Of a DNA stretch of 64,000 bases, positions 41,735 through 50,209 are shown piece by piece; the stretch's first letter is position 1, and each line of letters begins with the position of its first letter. Below the pieces are notes generated by a model. It was not told the origin of the DNA, made no database searches, and saw only the letters and a program-made list of their open reading frames with translations. The DNA is from Pontibacillus salipaludis. Its GTDB lineage: Bacteria; Bacillota; Bacilli; Bacillales; BH030062. A program made the position numbers and the translations under genes. The DNA lies in NCBI RefSeq assembly GCF_014642405.1, contig NZ_BMIN01000009.1, positions 1-64,000 on the forward strand, given 5' to 3'.

Positions 41735-42331
41735 ATGATAAGAGAAATAATAAGCAATTGGAATAGGTATTGTAAAGAAGAAAATTTCATAGGTATAGGT
41801 TCTACACGAAAAGTGTATAAAGTATCCGATTATGTAGTCAAAGTAAATTTGCATCCTATTGGTTATACTCAGTCAAAAAATGAGTTAGATCTTTATAATG
41901 CGATGATGGAGCAAGGACTATACGACTTGTTTGCTCGGACTTATTATGTAGATGAGTATATCTCAATTCAAAGGTATTATGAGCCATTAGAAATGAAGTA
42001 TAACCAATCGTTTGAAATTGATTTGAGTAGAGAAGAAAAGCTAATTCCAAATTTGTACGAAGAAGTTCTTACTCTATTAGATCAGGAATTCAATAGTTTT
42101 GATTTAAAAGACAGCAGCAACTATGGTTTAAACAATGAAGGAAAACTTATTTTAATTGATTATGGAATGAATAAAAAATTGTATGAGGAACAATGGGTGC
42201 CTTCAGCAGAGAATGGAATTTTACCACAGATCGACTACGATTTTTGTACGGTTTGTGAAAGCAAAAAGGAATTACGTATGTATGGAGAAAACGACAGGGA
42301 TAAACGTTGTTACTCGTGTGGTAAGGAGTGA
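41735..42331 (+). CDS. miniature protein-kinase-like protein with C-terminal zinc ribbon, 198 aa
   Basis: Eukaryotic-type kinase features in order: glycine-rich loop GIGSTRKVYKV (20-30), candidate ATP-lysine 36 in YVVKV, candidate alpha-C glutamate 50, catalytic-loop-like DLKDSSN (123-129, matching HRDLKxxN) and DYG (142-144) in place of DFG. The lobe is far shorter than usual kinases (about 165 residues). A zinc ribbon follows: Cys171, Cys174, Cys192, Cys195 (CTVC...CYSC). ATG 41735 behind AGAGGTAGGTGA. No partner gene is adjacent. Kinase activity is inference; it might instead be an aminoglycoside-kinase-like or pseudokinase relic. Confidence 0.65.
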   Translation: MIREIISNWNRYCKEENFIGIGSTRKVYKVSDYVVKVNLHPIGYTQSKNELDLYNAMMEQGLYDLFARTYYVDEYISIQRYYEPLEMKYNQSFEIDLSREEKLIPNLYEEVLTLLDQEFNSFDLKDSSNYGLNNEGKLILIDYGMNKKLYEEQWVPSAENGILPQIDYDFCTVCESKKELRMYGENDRDKRCYSCGKE

Positions 42332-42478
42332 GGAGAGTTATTGCGCAGGAGGTGCACCAGGAGCTTCTTTCTATTGGAGCTAAAGGAGAAGTTTAGTAAA
42401 ATTGGTATGTGCTTAGCATTCTATTCTTTGTTTGGAAGGTGTATTTTTTTGAAGAATAAAAACAAATTCAACTCGAAT

Positions 42479-42520
42479 AAATTCCCTACCAATCGAATCG
42501 GGGTAGGGAATTTATTTTAA
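42479..42520. terminator. intrinsic terminator between convergent genes
   Basis: AAATTCCCTACC and GGTAGGGAATTT pair perfectly around an 11-base loop, with T-rich flanks. Confidence 0.8.
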
Positions 42521-42564
42521 ATTAAAGATTACTTATAAGAATTTTGTTTTTACTTTCAATTTGA

Positions 42565-42900
42565 TTAGTAAAAGTTCCACTCATCCATATCGGGAATGTA
42601 AATAGGATTAATCCCTTTGTTATGCAAATCCCCATTAACATCGTTTTCAAATTCACTATAATTTGGGATTTCAACATCTGTAAATCCATCAGGAGAACGC
42701 GCATATGAGTTTACTTCGTATTCCCCTTTCGTTTCATCCCAGGTAAATTCGACCGTGACATTAATTCTGTAGCTTTTCATACCCTCATCGCCATAGGACT
42801 CATTTTCATATTCATATTTAAATTCAAAATAATCTGGAGGCTCATGATCTCCTCCATTACTCTGATTGGAAGAACCAAAGATTTTATCTAAAAGGCCCAT
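42565..42900 (-). CDS. acidic hypothetical protein, 111 aa
   Basis: Rich in Asp, Glu, Tyr and Phe: MGLLDKIFGSSNQSNGGDHE at the start, then a beta-rich body with YRINVTVEFTWDETKGEYEV and a C-terminal DMDEWNFY. No signal peptide or helix for a membrane, so probably a soluble acidic protein. The opening GLLDKIFG is shared by several small Bacillus proteins of unknown role. Ribosome-binding site GAAGGGAGGG. Confidence 0.6.
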   Translation of the reverse strand: MGLLDKIFGSSNQSNGGDHEPPDYFEFKYEYENESYGDEGMKSYRINVTVEFTWDETKGEYEVNSYARSPDGFTDVEIPNYSEFENDVNGDLHNKGINPIYIPDMDEWNFY

Positions 42901-43054
42901 AATTATTTTTCCCTCCCTTCAATGTAATAGTTACTCTAAAATATGAGAATATCCTTTTTTTATTCCGGAATATAATTTTGTTTAGTGAAGGGTATTAAAA
43001 TATGGTTGCTGTCTTTTTTTGAATTTATTTTTAATGAGTACTGCTTCCGTCTAT

Positions 43055-44182
43055 TTACCGTTTACTCCTCTCTAATATGTGCCCCCAAAGTCGAGAAATT
43101 TTAACACTCGTCTCATAGAGGTAATCTGAAGCAAAATTCATACAATCATCTAAGCTAACGATGCTTGGCACAATGGAGAAGCTGCTCATAAACTTGCTCC
43201 GTAGTTGATCACGATCTCCTTCAATACTTCCAGATAACAGAATCGTCGGTACGCCGTACTCCGAACCTAAATCCGCAATAAAAGCAGGGGCTTTTCCATG
43301 GAGCGTTTGTTCGTCAGATTTTCCTTCTCCTGTAATAAGAAGGTCTGCATCCTTAATGGCTTCCTCTAACTCAATCGCTTCTGACACCAGCTTAGCTCCT
43401 GATTCAAGGTCTCCACCTAAGGTTAGAAAAGCAAAACCCAAGCCCCCGGCTGCACCAGCACCAGGCGTGTCCATGTTATTTTCATTTAAAAGACGTCCCC
43501 ACTTATTTAGAGCCTCATCTAACTGGTTTACCTGCTCTTCTGAGGCTCCTTTTTGTGGTCCATAAACATGACTTGCTCCATTTGGTCCTGTAAGAGGGTT
43601 GGAAACGTCGCATGCAACTTTGAACGTACATTCTTCTAAACGAGGGTCTAGAGTACTCTTATCAACCGAATCAATGTGGTAAAGGTCTTTACCAAGTGAC
43701 CCAACCGGATTTCCTTGTTTGTCCTGAACGTGAAGGCCTAATGCTTGTAAAATACCCTGACCACCGTCATTGGTAGAACTTCCGCCAAGGGCAATTAGGA
43801 ATGTGCGATACCCACGATCTAGTGCATCAAGTATCGCTTCGCCTAGTCCGTAACTGGTTGTCCTCTCAGGATTTCGTTGGTCAGTTGGTACAAGAGTAAG
43901 ACCAAGGACGCTAGCCGCCTCGATTACGACCGTATCATTCCTAAGAATTAAGTAGGATGAGTCGATCGGATCACCAAGAGGTCCGGTTAAGCGGATGGAC
44001 TGACGCTTATGATCCGTCGCAGCCGCCAGCGCATCAAGCGTCCCCTCACCACCATCTGCCATAGGCTTTTGGATAACCGTGAGCTCTGGATGCACGTCTT
44101 TAAAAGCACGGGCAACATGCCCGGCCACTTCGCTTGATTCGAGACTTCCTTTGTATGAATCGGGTGCAATAACAATCTTCAC
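43055..44182 (-). CDS. glycerate kinase, 375 aa
   Basis: Class I glycerate 2-kinase (GlxK/GarK type), phosphorylating glycerate for entry into glycolysis. MKIVIAPDSYKGSLESSEVA and QKPMADGGEGTLDAL are N-terminal substrate/ATP motifs; LIALGGSSTNDGGQGILQAL, GAGAAGGLGFAF and LLITGEGKSDEQTLHGKAP are family blocks. It is complete and of normal length. Divergent from the alpha-galactosidase gene; nothing else of glyoxylate metabolism is nearby, so its role in the sugar locus is unclear. Confidence 0.9.
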   Translation of the reverse strand: MKIVIAPDSYKGSLESSEVAGHVARAFKDVHPELTVIQKPMADGGEGTLDALAAATDHKRQSIRLTGPLGDPIDSSYLILRNDTVVIEAASVLGLTLVPTDQRNPERTTSYGLGEAILDALDRGYRTFLIALGGSSTNDGGQGILQALGLHVQDKQGNPVGSLGKDLYHIDSVDKSTLDPRLEECTFKVACDVSNPLTGPNGASHVYGPQKGASEEQVNQLDEALNKWGRLLNENNMDTPGAGAAGGLGFAFLTLGGDLESGAKLVSEAIELEEAIKDADLLITGEGKSDEQTLHGKAPAFIADLGSEYGVPTILLSGSIEGDRDQLRSKFMSSFSIVPSIVSLDDCMNFASDYLYETSVKISRLWGHILERSKR

Positions 44183-44367
44183 ATCTATTCCTCCAATCGT
44201 TCTTTCTTATTTGGCATTAGTTACGTACAAAAGTGGATTTAAATAGAGATAAATGAACCTGTTAGGAGCCATAGGGCTATTAATACCTTATTATAATTTT
44301 ACTCTCTGCCATGTGTCCCTTCCTGATGTGTATTTGCATATTTGATTGAAAGTCAAATTGTTTTTGG

Positions 44368-44431
44368 TAAAGAAGTAGGATTTTTATTGATTGTTAAGAG
44401 ATCGATAACACTTTATCATAAAGAAGTAGGA
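44368..44431. promoter_or_regulatory. 13-bp direct repeats before the alpha-galactosidase gene
   Basis: TAAAGAAGTAGGA occurs at 44368-44380 and again at 44419-44431, 51 bp apart (about five helical turns). TGTTA...TAACA, an inverted repeat, lies between at 44392-44410. Together they form a candidate control region for the gene starting at 44461. Confidence 0.45.
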
Positions 44432-44460
44432 AATAATTACATAAAGGGGTTTTTACATAA

Positions 44461-46719
44461 ATGATACTTGTAAATGAACATAAAAAACAATTTCACTTAC
44501 AAAATGATGAAGTAAGTTATATTATTCATATCTTAAAGAATGGCCATTTAGGGCATCTTTATTTTGGGAAGCGGATAAGTCATTCAGATGATTTCTCTCA
44601 TATGTATAAGGAGGGGGAGAAGGTAACTACCTCTTATGTGTACGAAGGGGATCTAAATTTCTCATTAGATTTAGTTCAACAAGAATACCCTGTTTATGGC
44701 ACTACTGATTATCGTTACCCTGCGTTGCACATTGAGCAAGAAAACGGGAGTCGTATTAGTAATTTTAACTATCAATCCTACAAAGTGTATAAAGGGAAGC
44801 CTGAACTGAAAGGACTTCCTCAAACTTATACGGAAGATGAAAATGAAGCAGAAACGCTTGAAATTTCATTATATGATCCTATTCTTCAAGCGGAGTTGGT
44901 TCTATATTATACGAATTTTAAGAACTACGCAGTCATTACAAGGTCTTCCAAGATTATCAACCAAGGCTCACAATCTTTTCAAGTTGATCGTGCACTGAGT
45001 GCTTCCATTGATTTCTTTGATTCTAATTTTGATATGGTTCAGTTATCAGGAAGTTGGTCACGGGAAAGGCACGTGAAAGAACGTGCTTTAGAAAGTGGTA
45101 TCCAATCAATTGGGAGTACTCGAGGAACGAGTTCTAGCCAGCAAAATCCTTTTTATGCATTGAAAAGGAAGCAAACAACAGAAGATCAGGGTGAAGTCTA
45201 TGGCTTCAGTCTTGTTTATAGTGGGAATTTCTTAGCTCAAGTAGAAGTGGATCATTATGATATGGCTCGTGCATCGATTGGAATCCAACCTTTCGATTTC
45301 AGCTGGAAATTAGAGCAATATGAAAGTTTTCAATCTCCTGAAGCTGTTCTCGTGTATTCAGATCAAGGTTTGAATGGCATGAGTCAAACCTATCATCAGT
45401 TGTATCGTAATCGTTTGGTAAGAGGAGAATGGCGTGATAAGACAAGACCAATATTGATTAATAATTGGGAAGCAACGTATTTTGACTTTGACGAAGAAAA
45501 GATACTAGAACTAGCTTCAGAAGCGAAAAACTTAGGGGTAGAGCTATTTGTTTTAGATGATGGGTGGTTTGGAAAACGAGATGATGATACTACCTCCCTC
45601 GGTGATTGGTTTGTGGATCAAAGCAAACTTCCAAATGGTATAAAAGGTTTGTCTGAAAAAGTAACAGCCCTTGGATTAGATTTCGGACTTTGGTTTGAGC
45701 CAGAAATGGTGTCTAAGGCTAGTAAACTCTATGAAGATCATCCTGATTGGTTGATTTATGTGCCTGGCAGGGAGATGTCTCATGGGAGGAATCAATTTGT
45801 TTTAGATTTTTCACGACAAGAAGTAGTAGATTATATCTACAATCAGATGGCAACTCTTTTACGCGAGGCAGAAATCAAGTATGTGAAATGGGATATGAAT
45901 CGTTATATGACAGAAATAAGTTCTCAAGCCCTTTCTGCTGACCGCCAGAAAGAAGTTCCTCACCGCTATATTCTGGGAGTCTATGACCTCTATGAAAGGT
46001 TAACATCAGAATTCCCAGGCGTTTTATTTGAATCATGTGCAAGCGGGGGAGCTAGGTTCGATCCAGGTATGCTTTATTATGCACCACAAACGTGGACAAG
46101 TGATGATACAGATGCGATAGAACGCTTAAAAATTCAGTATGGAACATCTTTTGTTTATCCATTAAGTTCTATTGGAGCACACGTCTCTGAAGTTCCAAAT
46201 CATCAAGTACGGAGGCTTACTTCTTTGAAAACACGAGCAGAAGTTGCGTTTTTCGGCATGTTTGGATATGAATTAGATGTTTCCAAAATGAGTGAAGCAG
46301 AAAAGGAAGAAGTGAAAGCTCAAATTGACTTTTACAAACAATACCGTCATTTGATTCAAACAGGAAACTTTTATCGATTACTTACTCCATTTGAGGGGGA
46401 GAAGAATCAAACCGCATGGATGGTTGTTTCTGAGGATCAATCAACTGCTATTATAGGATACTACCAAATCCTAGCTAGAGCGAATGATGGGTTTAAACGT
46501 CTTCAGCTAAAGGGGCTGGAACCTACGGCAAAATACAAATTATATGAAATAAACTCTCACGAAGACTATAAAGTGGAGCAGGAAACTGCAGAACGATTTG
46601 GTGATGAAATCATGTATGCTGGGCTTGACCTTGGCTCGGGGTATTCCGGAACGCAAGCAGGTGGGATTAAAGAATCTGGGGACTTCACTTCTAATCTGTG
46701 GGTTTTGAAGAAAATGTAA
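44461..46719 (+). CDS. GH36 alpha-galactosidase, 752 aa
   Basis: Cytoplasmic alpha-galactosidase that removes terminal alpha-1,6-galactose from melibiose, raffinose and similar sugars. N-terminal beta-sandwich (about 1-330), then a TIM barrel: LFVLDDGWFGKRDDDTTSLG, LWFEPEMVS, KYVKWDMNR with the nucleophile Asp478, ESCASGGARFDPGML, and WTSDDTDA with the acid/base Asp548. Both numbers coincide with those reported for Geobacillus AgaA-type enzymes. No signal peptide. Ribosome-binding site AAAGGGG. First part of a galactoside locus with the ROK repressor, symporter and beta-galactosidase to its right. Confidence 0.95.
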   Translation: MILVNEHKKQFHLQNDEVSYIIHILKNGHLGHLYFGKRISHSDDFSHMYKEGEKVTTSYVYEGDLNFSLDLVQQEYPVYGTTDYRYPALHIEQENGSRISNFNYQSYKVYKGKPELKGLPQTYTEDENEAETLEISLYDPILQAELVLYYTNFKNYAVITRSSKIINQGSQSFQVDRALSASIDFFDSNFDMVQLSGSWSRERHVKERALESGIQSIGSTRGTSSSQQNPFYALKRKQTTEDQGEVYGFSLVYSGNFLAQVEVDHYDMARASIGIQPFDFSWKLEQYESFQSPEAVLVYSDQGLNGMSQTYHQLYRNRLVRGEWRDKTRPILINNWEATYFDFDEEKILELASEAKNLGVELFVLDDGWFGKRDDDTTSLGDWFVDQSKLPNGIKGLSEKVTALGLDFGLWFEPEMVSKASKLYEDHPDWLIYVPGREMSHGRNQFVLDFSRQEVVDYIYNQMATLLREAEIKYVKWDMNRYMTEISSQALSADRQKEVPHRYILGVYDLYERLTSEFPGVLFESCASGGARFDPGMLYYAPQTWTSDDTDAIERLKIQYGTSFVYPLSSIGAHVSEVPNHQVRRLTSLKTRAEVAFFGMFGYELDVSKMSEAEKEEVKAQIDFYKQYRHLIQTGNFYRLLTPFEGEKNQTAWMVVSEDQSTAIIGYYQILARANDGFKRLQLKGLEPTAKYKLYEINSHEDYKVEQETAERFGDEIMYAGLDLGSGYSGTQAGGIKESGDFTSNLWVLKKM

Positions 46720-46730
46720 GGAAGTCTAAT

Positions 46731-46773
46731 AAAAAAGGAGAGTACTCTATGAAAATGAGTACTCTCCTTTTTA
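46731..46773. terminator. strong bidirectional intrinsic terminator
   Basis: AAAAAGGAGAGTACTC pairs with GAGTACTCTCCTTTTT over a nine-base loop. Ends both the alpha-galactosidase and, from the other side, the ROK gene. Confidence 0.9.
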
Positions 46774-46861
46774 TGTGGCTTTGTTTGTGAAACCGCTATG
46801 ATCTTTTAATCACTCTAAGTCGGTGCAACACTAAATAGTAACAGAGTTTTAATATGAGAAA

Positions 46862-48091
46862 TTATTGTGATACTTGTTTTCCGCCGTGAAAGAAGTTCTG
46901 TAAAATTAAAACACACGCACCAATAGCAGAGGCGTTATCTCCTAATTGAGATGGAACTATTTCAGTTTCTTTAGCGGCTTCAGTAATAATTCTTGCTTGA
47001 ATAGTCTCCTGGAGGCTATCCAAAATAAATTCACCTGCATGTGAAACCCCTCCGCCAATAATGATTCGGTTAGGGTTAATGGTATGAATGAGGTTGGTCA
47101 GCCCAATACCTAAATACCTTCCAGTTTGTTTCAATAATTCTTGACTAAACTTATCCCCTCTTGTAGCGGCTTCAAATACGACTTCTCCGTTTACGCGGTC
47201 TAAATCTCCGTGAACGATATCTGGAATCATTGATGTATTCCCGGCTTTTAATTCTTTGATGGCACGTTGAGCGATGGCAGGTCCTGCAGCAAGAGTTTGA
47301 AGGCATCCATAATTTCCGCAGCTGCATTTAGGTCCGGATAAATCAATGGTCATATGGCCAATTTCTCCAGCTATAAAATTAGCACCCTGAAATAATTCGC
47401 CTCTAATCATAATGCCGGCACCGATCCCGTGACCAACATTTATTCCTACGATATTGTCTTCGTCATTTCCATTTCCTAACCACCATTCCCCAAGTGTCAT
47501 AGCTTTTGCATCATTCTCTACATGAACCATCATGGAAAACTCATTAGCTAGCTCTTCTTGTATAGGGATATTGTGTGTTTGGAAAGATGGGGCGAATAAG
47601 GATACACCTGTATTTACATCAACTATGCCGTGCATAGCCACACCAATTCCTAAGTACTTATCCTTATTCCTGTTCCCCTTTTGCATGATCTGATGAATTC
47701 CTTCTTTCATCTTATCGATTAGGTCATTAGCTTCTGGTTGTGCTTGGATATCAATCATCAGTTGTTCAACTAATTCACCGTAAAGATTAGTGATTACAAA
47801 TTTTATATGGTAACGCCCTACATCTATACCAATAATAAAAAATTGATTAGCGTTGATTTCAAGATATGTAGGCTTCCTGCCCCCTTGTGAAGAACCTTGA
47901 GTCGTTTCTACAACGAATTGACTATCAAGCAGCTCTTTCACGATGTTACTAACAGTGGGAGGAGTTAAATTAGTTTGTTTAGCTATATCTGCACGGGAAA
48001 TAGGTCCTTTTGAGCGAATCATATTTAGAATAACCGAGCGGTTGATTGACTTCATAAGTTGAAAGCTACCGCGTGTATATTTTGTAGACAT
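46862..48091 (-). CDS. ROK-family transcriptional repressor (XylR/NagC-like), 409 aa
   Basis: Winged-helix N-terminus (residues about 15-75, SRADIAKQTNLTPPTVSNIV recognition region) joined to a ROK sugar-kinase-like domain: IGIDVGRYHIKFV, VENDAKAMTLGEWW, GINVGHGIGAGI, GEIGHMTID and the zinc motif CSCGNYGCLQ, where the usual final Glu is Gln. Such proteins repress sugar genes until the sugar binds. Divergent from the symporter; a perfect palindrome lies in front of each gene, so autoregulation and control of the symporter/beta-galactosidase operon are likely. The inducer is probably a galactoside. Confidence 0.9.
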   Translation of the reverse strand: MSTKYTRGSFQLMKSINRSVILNMIRSKGPISRADIAKQTNLTPPTVSNIVKELLDSQFVVETTQGSSQGGRKPTYLEINANQFFIIGIDVGRYHIKFVITNLYGELVEQLMIDIQAQPEANDLIDKMKEGIHQIMQKGNRNKDKYLGIGVAMHGIVDVNTGVSLFAPSFQTHNIPIQEELANEFSMMVHVENDAKAMTLGEWWLGNGNDEDNIVGINVGHGIGAGIMIRGELFQGANFIAGEIGHMTIDLSGPKCSCGNYGCLQTLAAGPAIAQRAIKELKAGNTSMIPDIVHGDLDRVNGEVVFEAATRGDKFSQELLKQTGRYLGIGLTNLIHTINPNRIIIGGGVSHAGEFILDSLQETIQARIITEAAKETEIVPSQLGDNASAIGACVLILQNFFHGGKQVSQ

Positions 48092-48143
48092 ATAATCTCT
48101 CCTAGGTATTCCGTCTGTAGTTTCACTATATCATATATGAAAG

Positions 48144-48155
48144 TAAATTAATTTA
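48144..48155. promoter_or_regulatory. candidate ROK operator 1
   Basis: TAAATTAATTTA, a perfect 12-bp palindrome, about 50 bp before the ROK gene start. The same sequence recurs at 48375. Confidence 0.55.
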
Positions 48156-48349
48156 ACGAAGTATTTAAAAATATGTTATAAAATTTTTATTCTAAGGTTG
48201 TAAAATGAATAGCTTTAGAGAGAGTATTTAGCTACTTGAGACTGTTGGTATTAGTAGGGGGAAAGAAATAAAAGACTATATCTTGTTAAAGAACAAAAAG
48301 ATAAAATTTGTCATAAAATTTTTAAAAATACTTTTCAGAGTTTATTTCT

Positions 48350-48355
48350 TATGAT
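48350..48355 (+). promoter_or_regulatory. candidate -10 box of the symporter operon
   Basis: TATGAT, positioned so that transcription would start near 48362, just before the palindrome and cre-like site. No clear -35 hexamer was found. Confidence 0.3.
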
Positions 48356-48374
48356 AACTTAGCATTAAGTTAAT

Positions 48375-48386
48375 TAAATTAATTTA
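48375..48386. promoter_or_regulatory. candidate ROK operator 2
   Basis: TAAATTAATTTA, identical to operator 1, here flanked by TTAAT and TTAAG, immediately downstream of the probable transcription start of the symporter operon, where a bound repressor would block RNA polymerase. Confidence 0.6.
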
Positions 48387-48396
48387 TTAAGTTTTT

Positions 48397-48410
48397 TGAA
48401 AGCGCATTAA
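48397..48410 (+). promoter_or_regulatory. cre-like site (CcpA)
   Basis: TGAAAGCGCATTAA matches the catabolite-responsive element consensus TGNAANCGNWNNCA except for one base. Position downstream of the likely start site suggests glucose repression by CcpA. Confidence 0.6.
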
Positions 48411-48581
48411 TTTTCTCCAAATAAGACAAAACGAAAGGATACATAGACAGAATGAGTTTGGGTTGAGGATTGTGCGGTTGAATAAAAACAATGAATGTCT
48501 TTAGGAAGCAAGGGATGCGTTATTTAAGAAGTCTTATGCTTATGTAATTTAAAGTAAAGTTAGATAAAAGGGGAGAACTAT

Positions 48582-50168
48582 ATGAATCTGTTTACGATCG
48601 TGTCTTTTTTGTTTTTCACTGGTTTAGTTGCTCTAATTTCCTATTACATTACGAGAAAAGAAGATTTGAATTCACATGATGGGTATTTTTTAGGTGGTAG
48701 AAGTCTTGGAGCTTGGACTATTGCGGGCTCTTTAATGTTAACCAATCTATCCACCGAACAATTAATTGGACTAAACGCTCAAGGTTACTCAACCACCATT
48801 GCTGTTATGGGTTGGGAAGTAGGGGCTGCCATTGCGTTAGTCATTGTAGCATTCTTTCTTTTACCAAAATATTTAAAAGGTGGAATTACAACAATTCCTG
48901 ATTTTCTAGAAGAGCGTTATGATTTCGGTACAAAGCAGATCGTAACCATTCTATTCTTATTTGGGTATATATTTAATCTATTACCTCCGATTTTATATTC
49001 TGGAGCGGTTGCCATTAATGGCTTGTTCAACATACCAGAAACTCTTGGGATTGGTAGACTTCCATCTTTATACCTTACTGTACTAGGTATAGGAATTGTT
49101 GGTTCTATTTACGCAATTTTTGGAGGTTTGAAAGCGGTTGCTGTTTCCGATTCGATAAATGGCGTTGGACTTTTGCTCGGTGGGTTACTGATTCCGGTTA
49201 TTGGGTTATACGTTCTTGGAGATGGTTCGATTGGTGCTGGTTTCAACACGATCTTGCAAGATTCTCCTGAGAAGATGAATTCCATTGGCGATTCTGATAG
49301 TCCTGTACCGTTTAGCACGATGTTTACAGGAATGTTGCTTGTGAACCTCTTTTATTGGGGTACTGCCCAACATATAATGCAGCGTGCCATTTCAGCTAAA
49401 AGTTTGAAAGAAGGGCAAAAAGGAGTTTTAATTGCGGCCTTCTTAAAATTATTAGGCCCGGTTTTCCTTATTCTACCTGGTATTATCGCTTTCAATATGT
49501 TTGGTCCTGACCTAGAACCAACAAATGCTTATCCAAGACTTGTTAATGAGATATTGCCAACACCTTTAGTAGGCTTTTTTGCTGCTGTATTATTTGGGGC
49601 GATCCTTTCTTCCTTTAACTCAGCACTAAACTCATCCGTTACATTAATTGCTTTAAATATATACAAGCCATATATAAACCCAAATGCAACAGATAAAGAA
49701 GTGGTTCGCAAAGGTAAATATTTCGGTACGGCAATTGCTTTATTCGCTATTTGTATTGCCCCCTTAATAGATTTGGTACCACAAGGGTTTTTCCAATACC
49801 TACAAATGGTAAACGGTTTTTATAACGTACCGATCTTCACGATTATGATCGTGGGTTACCTAACAAAACGTGTGCCAGCAATTGCAGCGAAAGTATCCTT
49901 GTTTGTGTTTATCTCTACTTACGCCACGACTCAATTAGTGTGGGATACAGGGTTACATTTCCTTCATATCTTAGGTATTCTATTCGTTATATGCTCCACT
50001 TTAATGTTATTAATAGGCAAGCTATATCCAAGAAATGAAGAGTTCCATTTAGAAGAAAAAGCCAAAGTAGATATGCAACCATGGAAGCTGGTCTATCCAG
50101 TTGGAATTGCCGCCACCGTAGCGATGATTATTATCTATACACTACTGTCACCGGTAGGGATTATATAA
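48582..50168 (+). CDS. sodium:solute symporter (SSS family), probable galactoside/sugar carrier, 528 aa
   Basis: About 14 helices with the LeuT-like SSS core. GYFLGGRSLGAWTIAGSLML (about 34-53) and STEQLIGLNAQGY start the first repeat; YAIFGGLKAVAVSDSINGVG holds the family signature; GAILSSFNSALNSSVTLIALN (about 338-358) matches the Na2-site region. It resembles SglT/YidK-type sugar transporters. Ribosome-binding site AAAGGGGAGAAC. The beta-galactosidase gene begins 41 bp after its stop, forming one operon. Sodium coupling suits a saline habitat. Confidence 0.9.
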   Translation: MNLFTIVSFLFFTGLVALISYYITRKEDLNSHDGYFLGGRSLGAWTIAGSLMLTNLSTEQLIGLNAQGYSTTIAVMGWEVGAAIALVIVAFFLLPKYLKGGITTIPDFLEERYDFGTKQIVTILFLFGYIFNLLPPILYSGAVAINGLFNIPETLGIGRLPSLYLTVLGIGIVGSIYAIFGGLKAVAVSDSINGVGLLLGGLLIPVIGLYVLGDGSIGAGFNTILQDSPEKMNSIGDSDSPVPFSTMFTGMLLVNLFYWGTAQHIMQRAISAKSLKEGQKGVLIAAFLKLLGPVFLILPGIIAFNMFGPDLEPTNAYPRLVNEILPTPLVGFFAAVLFGAILSSFNSALNSSVTLIALNIYKPYINPNATDKEVVRKGKYFGTAIALFAICIAPLIDLVPQGFFQYLQMVNGFYNVPIFTIMIVGYLTKRVPAIAAKVSLFVFISTYATTQLVWDTGLHFLHILGILFVICSTLMLLIGKLYPRNEEFHLEEKAKVDMQPWKLVYPVGIAATVAMIIIYTLLSPVGII

Positions 50169-50209
50169 AATAAGCAAATTGTAAATAAATTAAAGTTGGA
50201 GGTTTTTAA

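Noticed and set aside
42183-42383. 66-codon frame overlapping the kinase-like gene
   Set aside because: It lies in another frame of a gene with clear motifs; the tail AGGAPGASFYWS is not linked to any known family.
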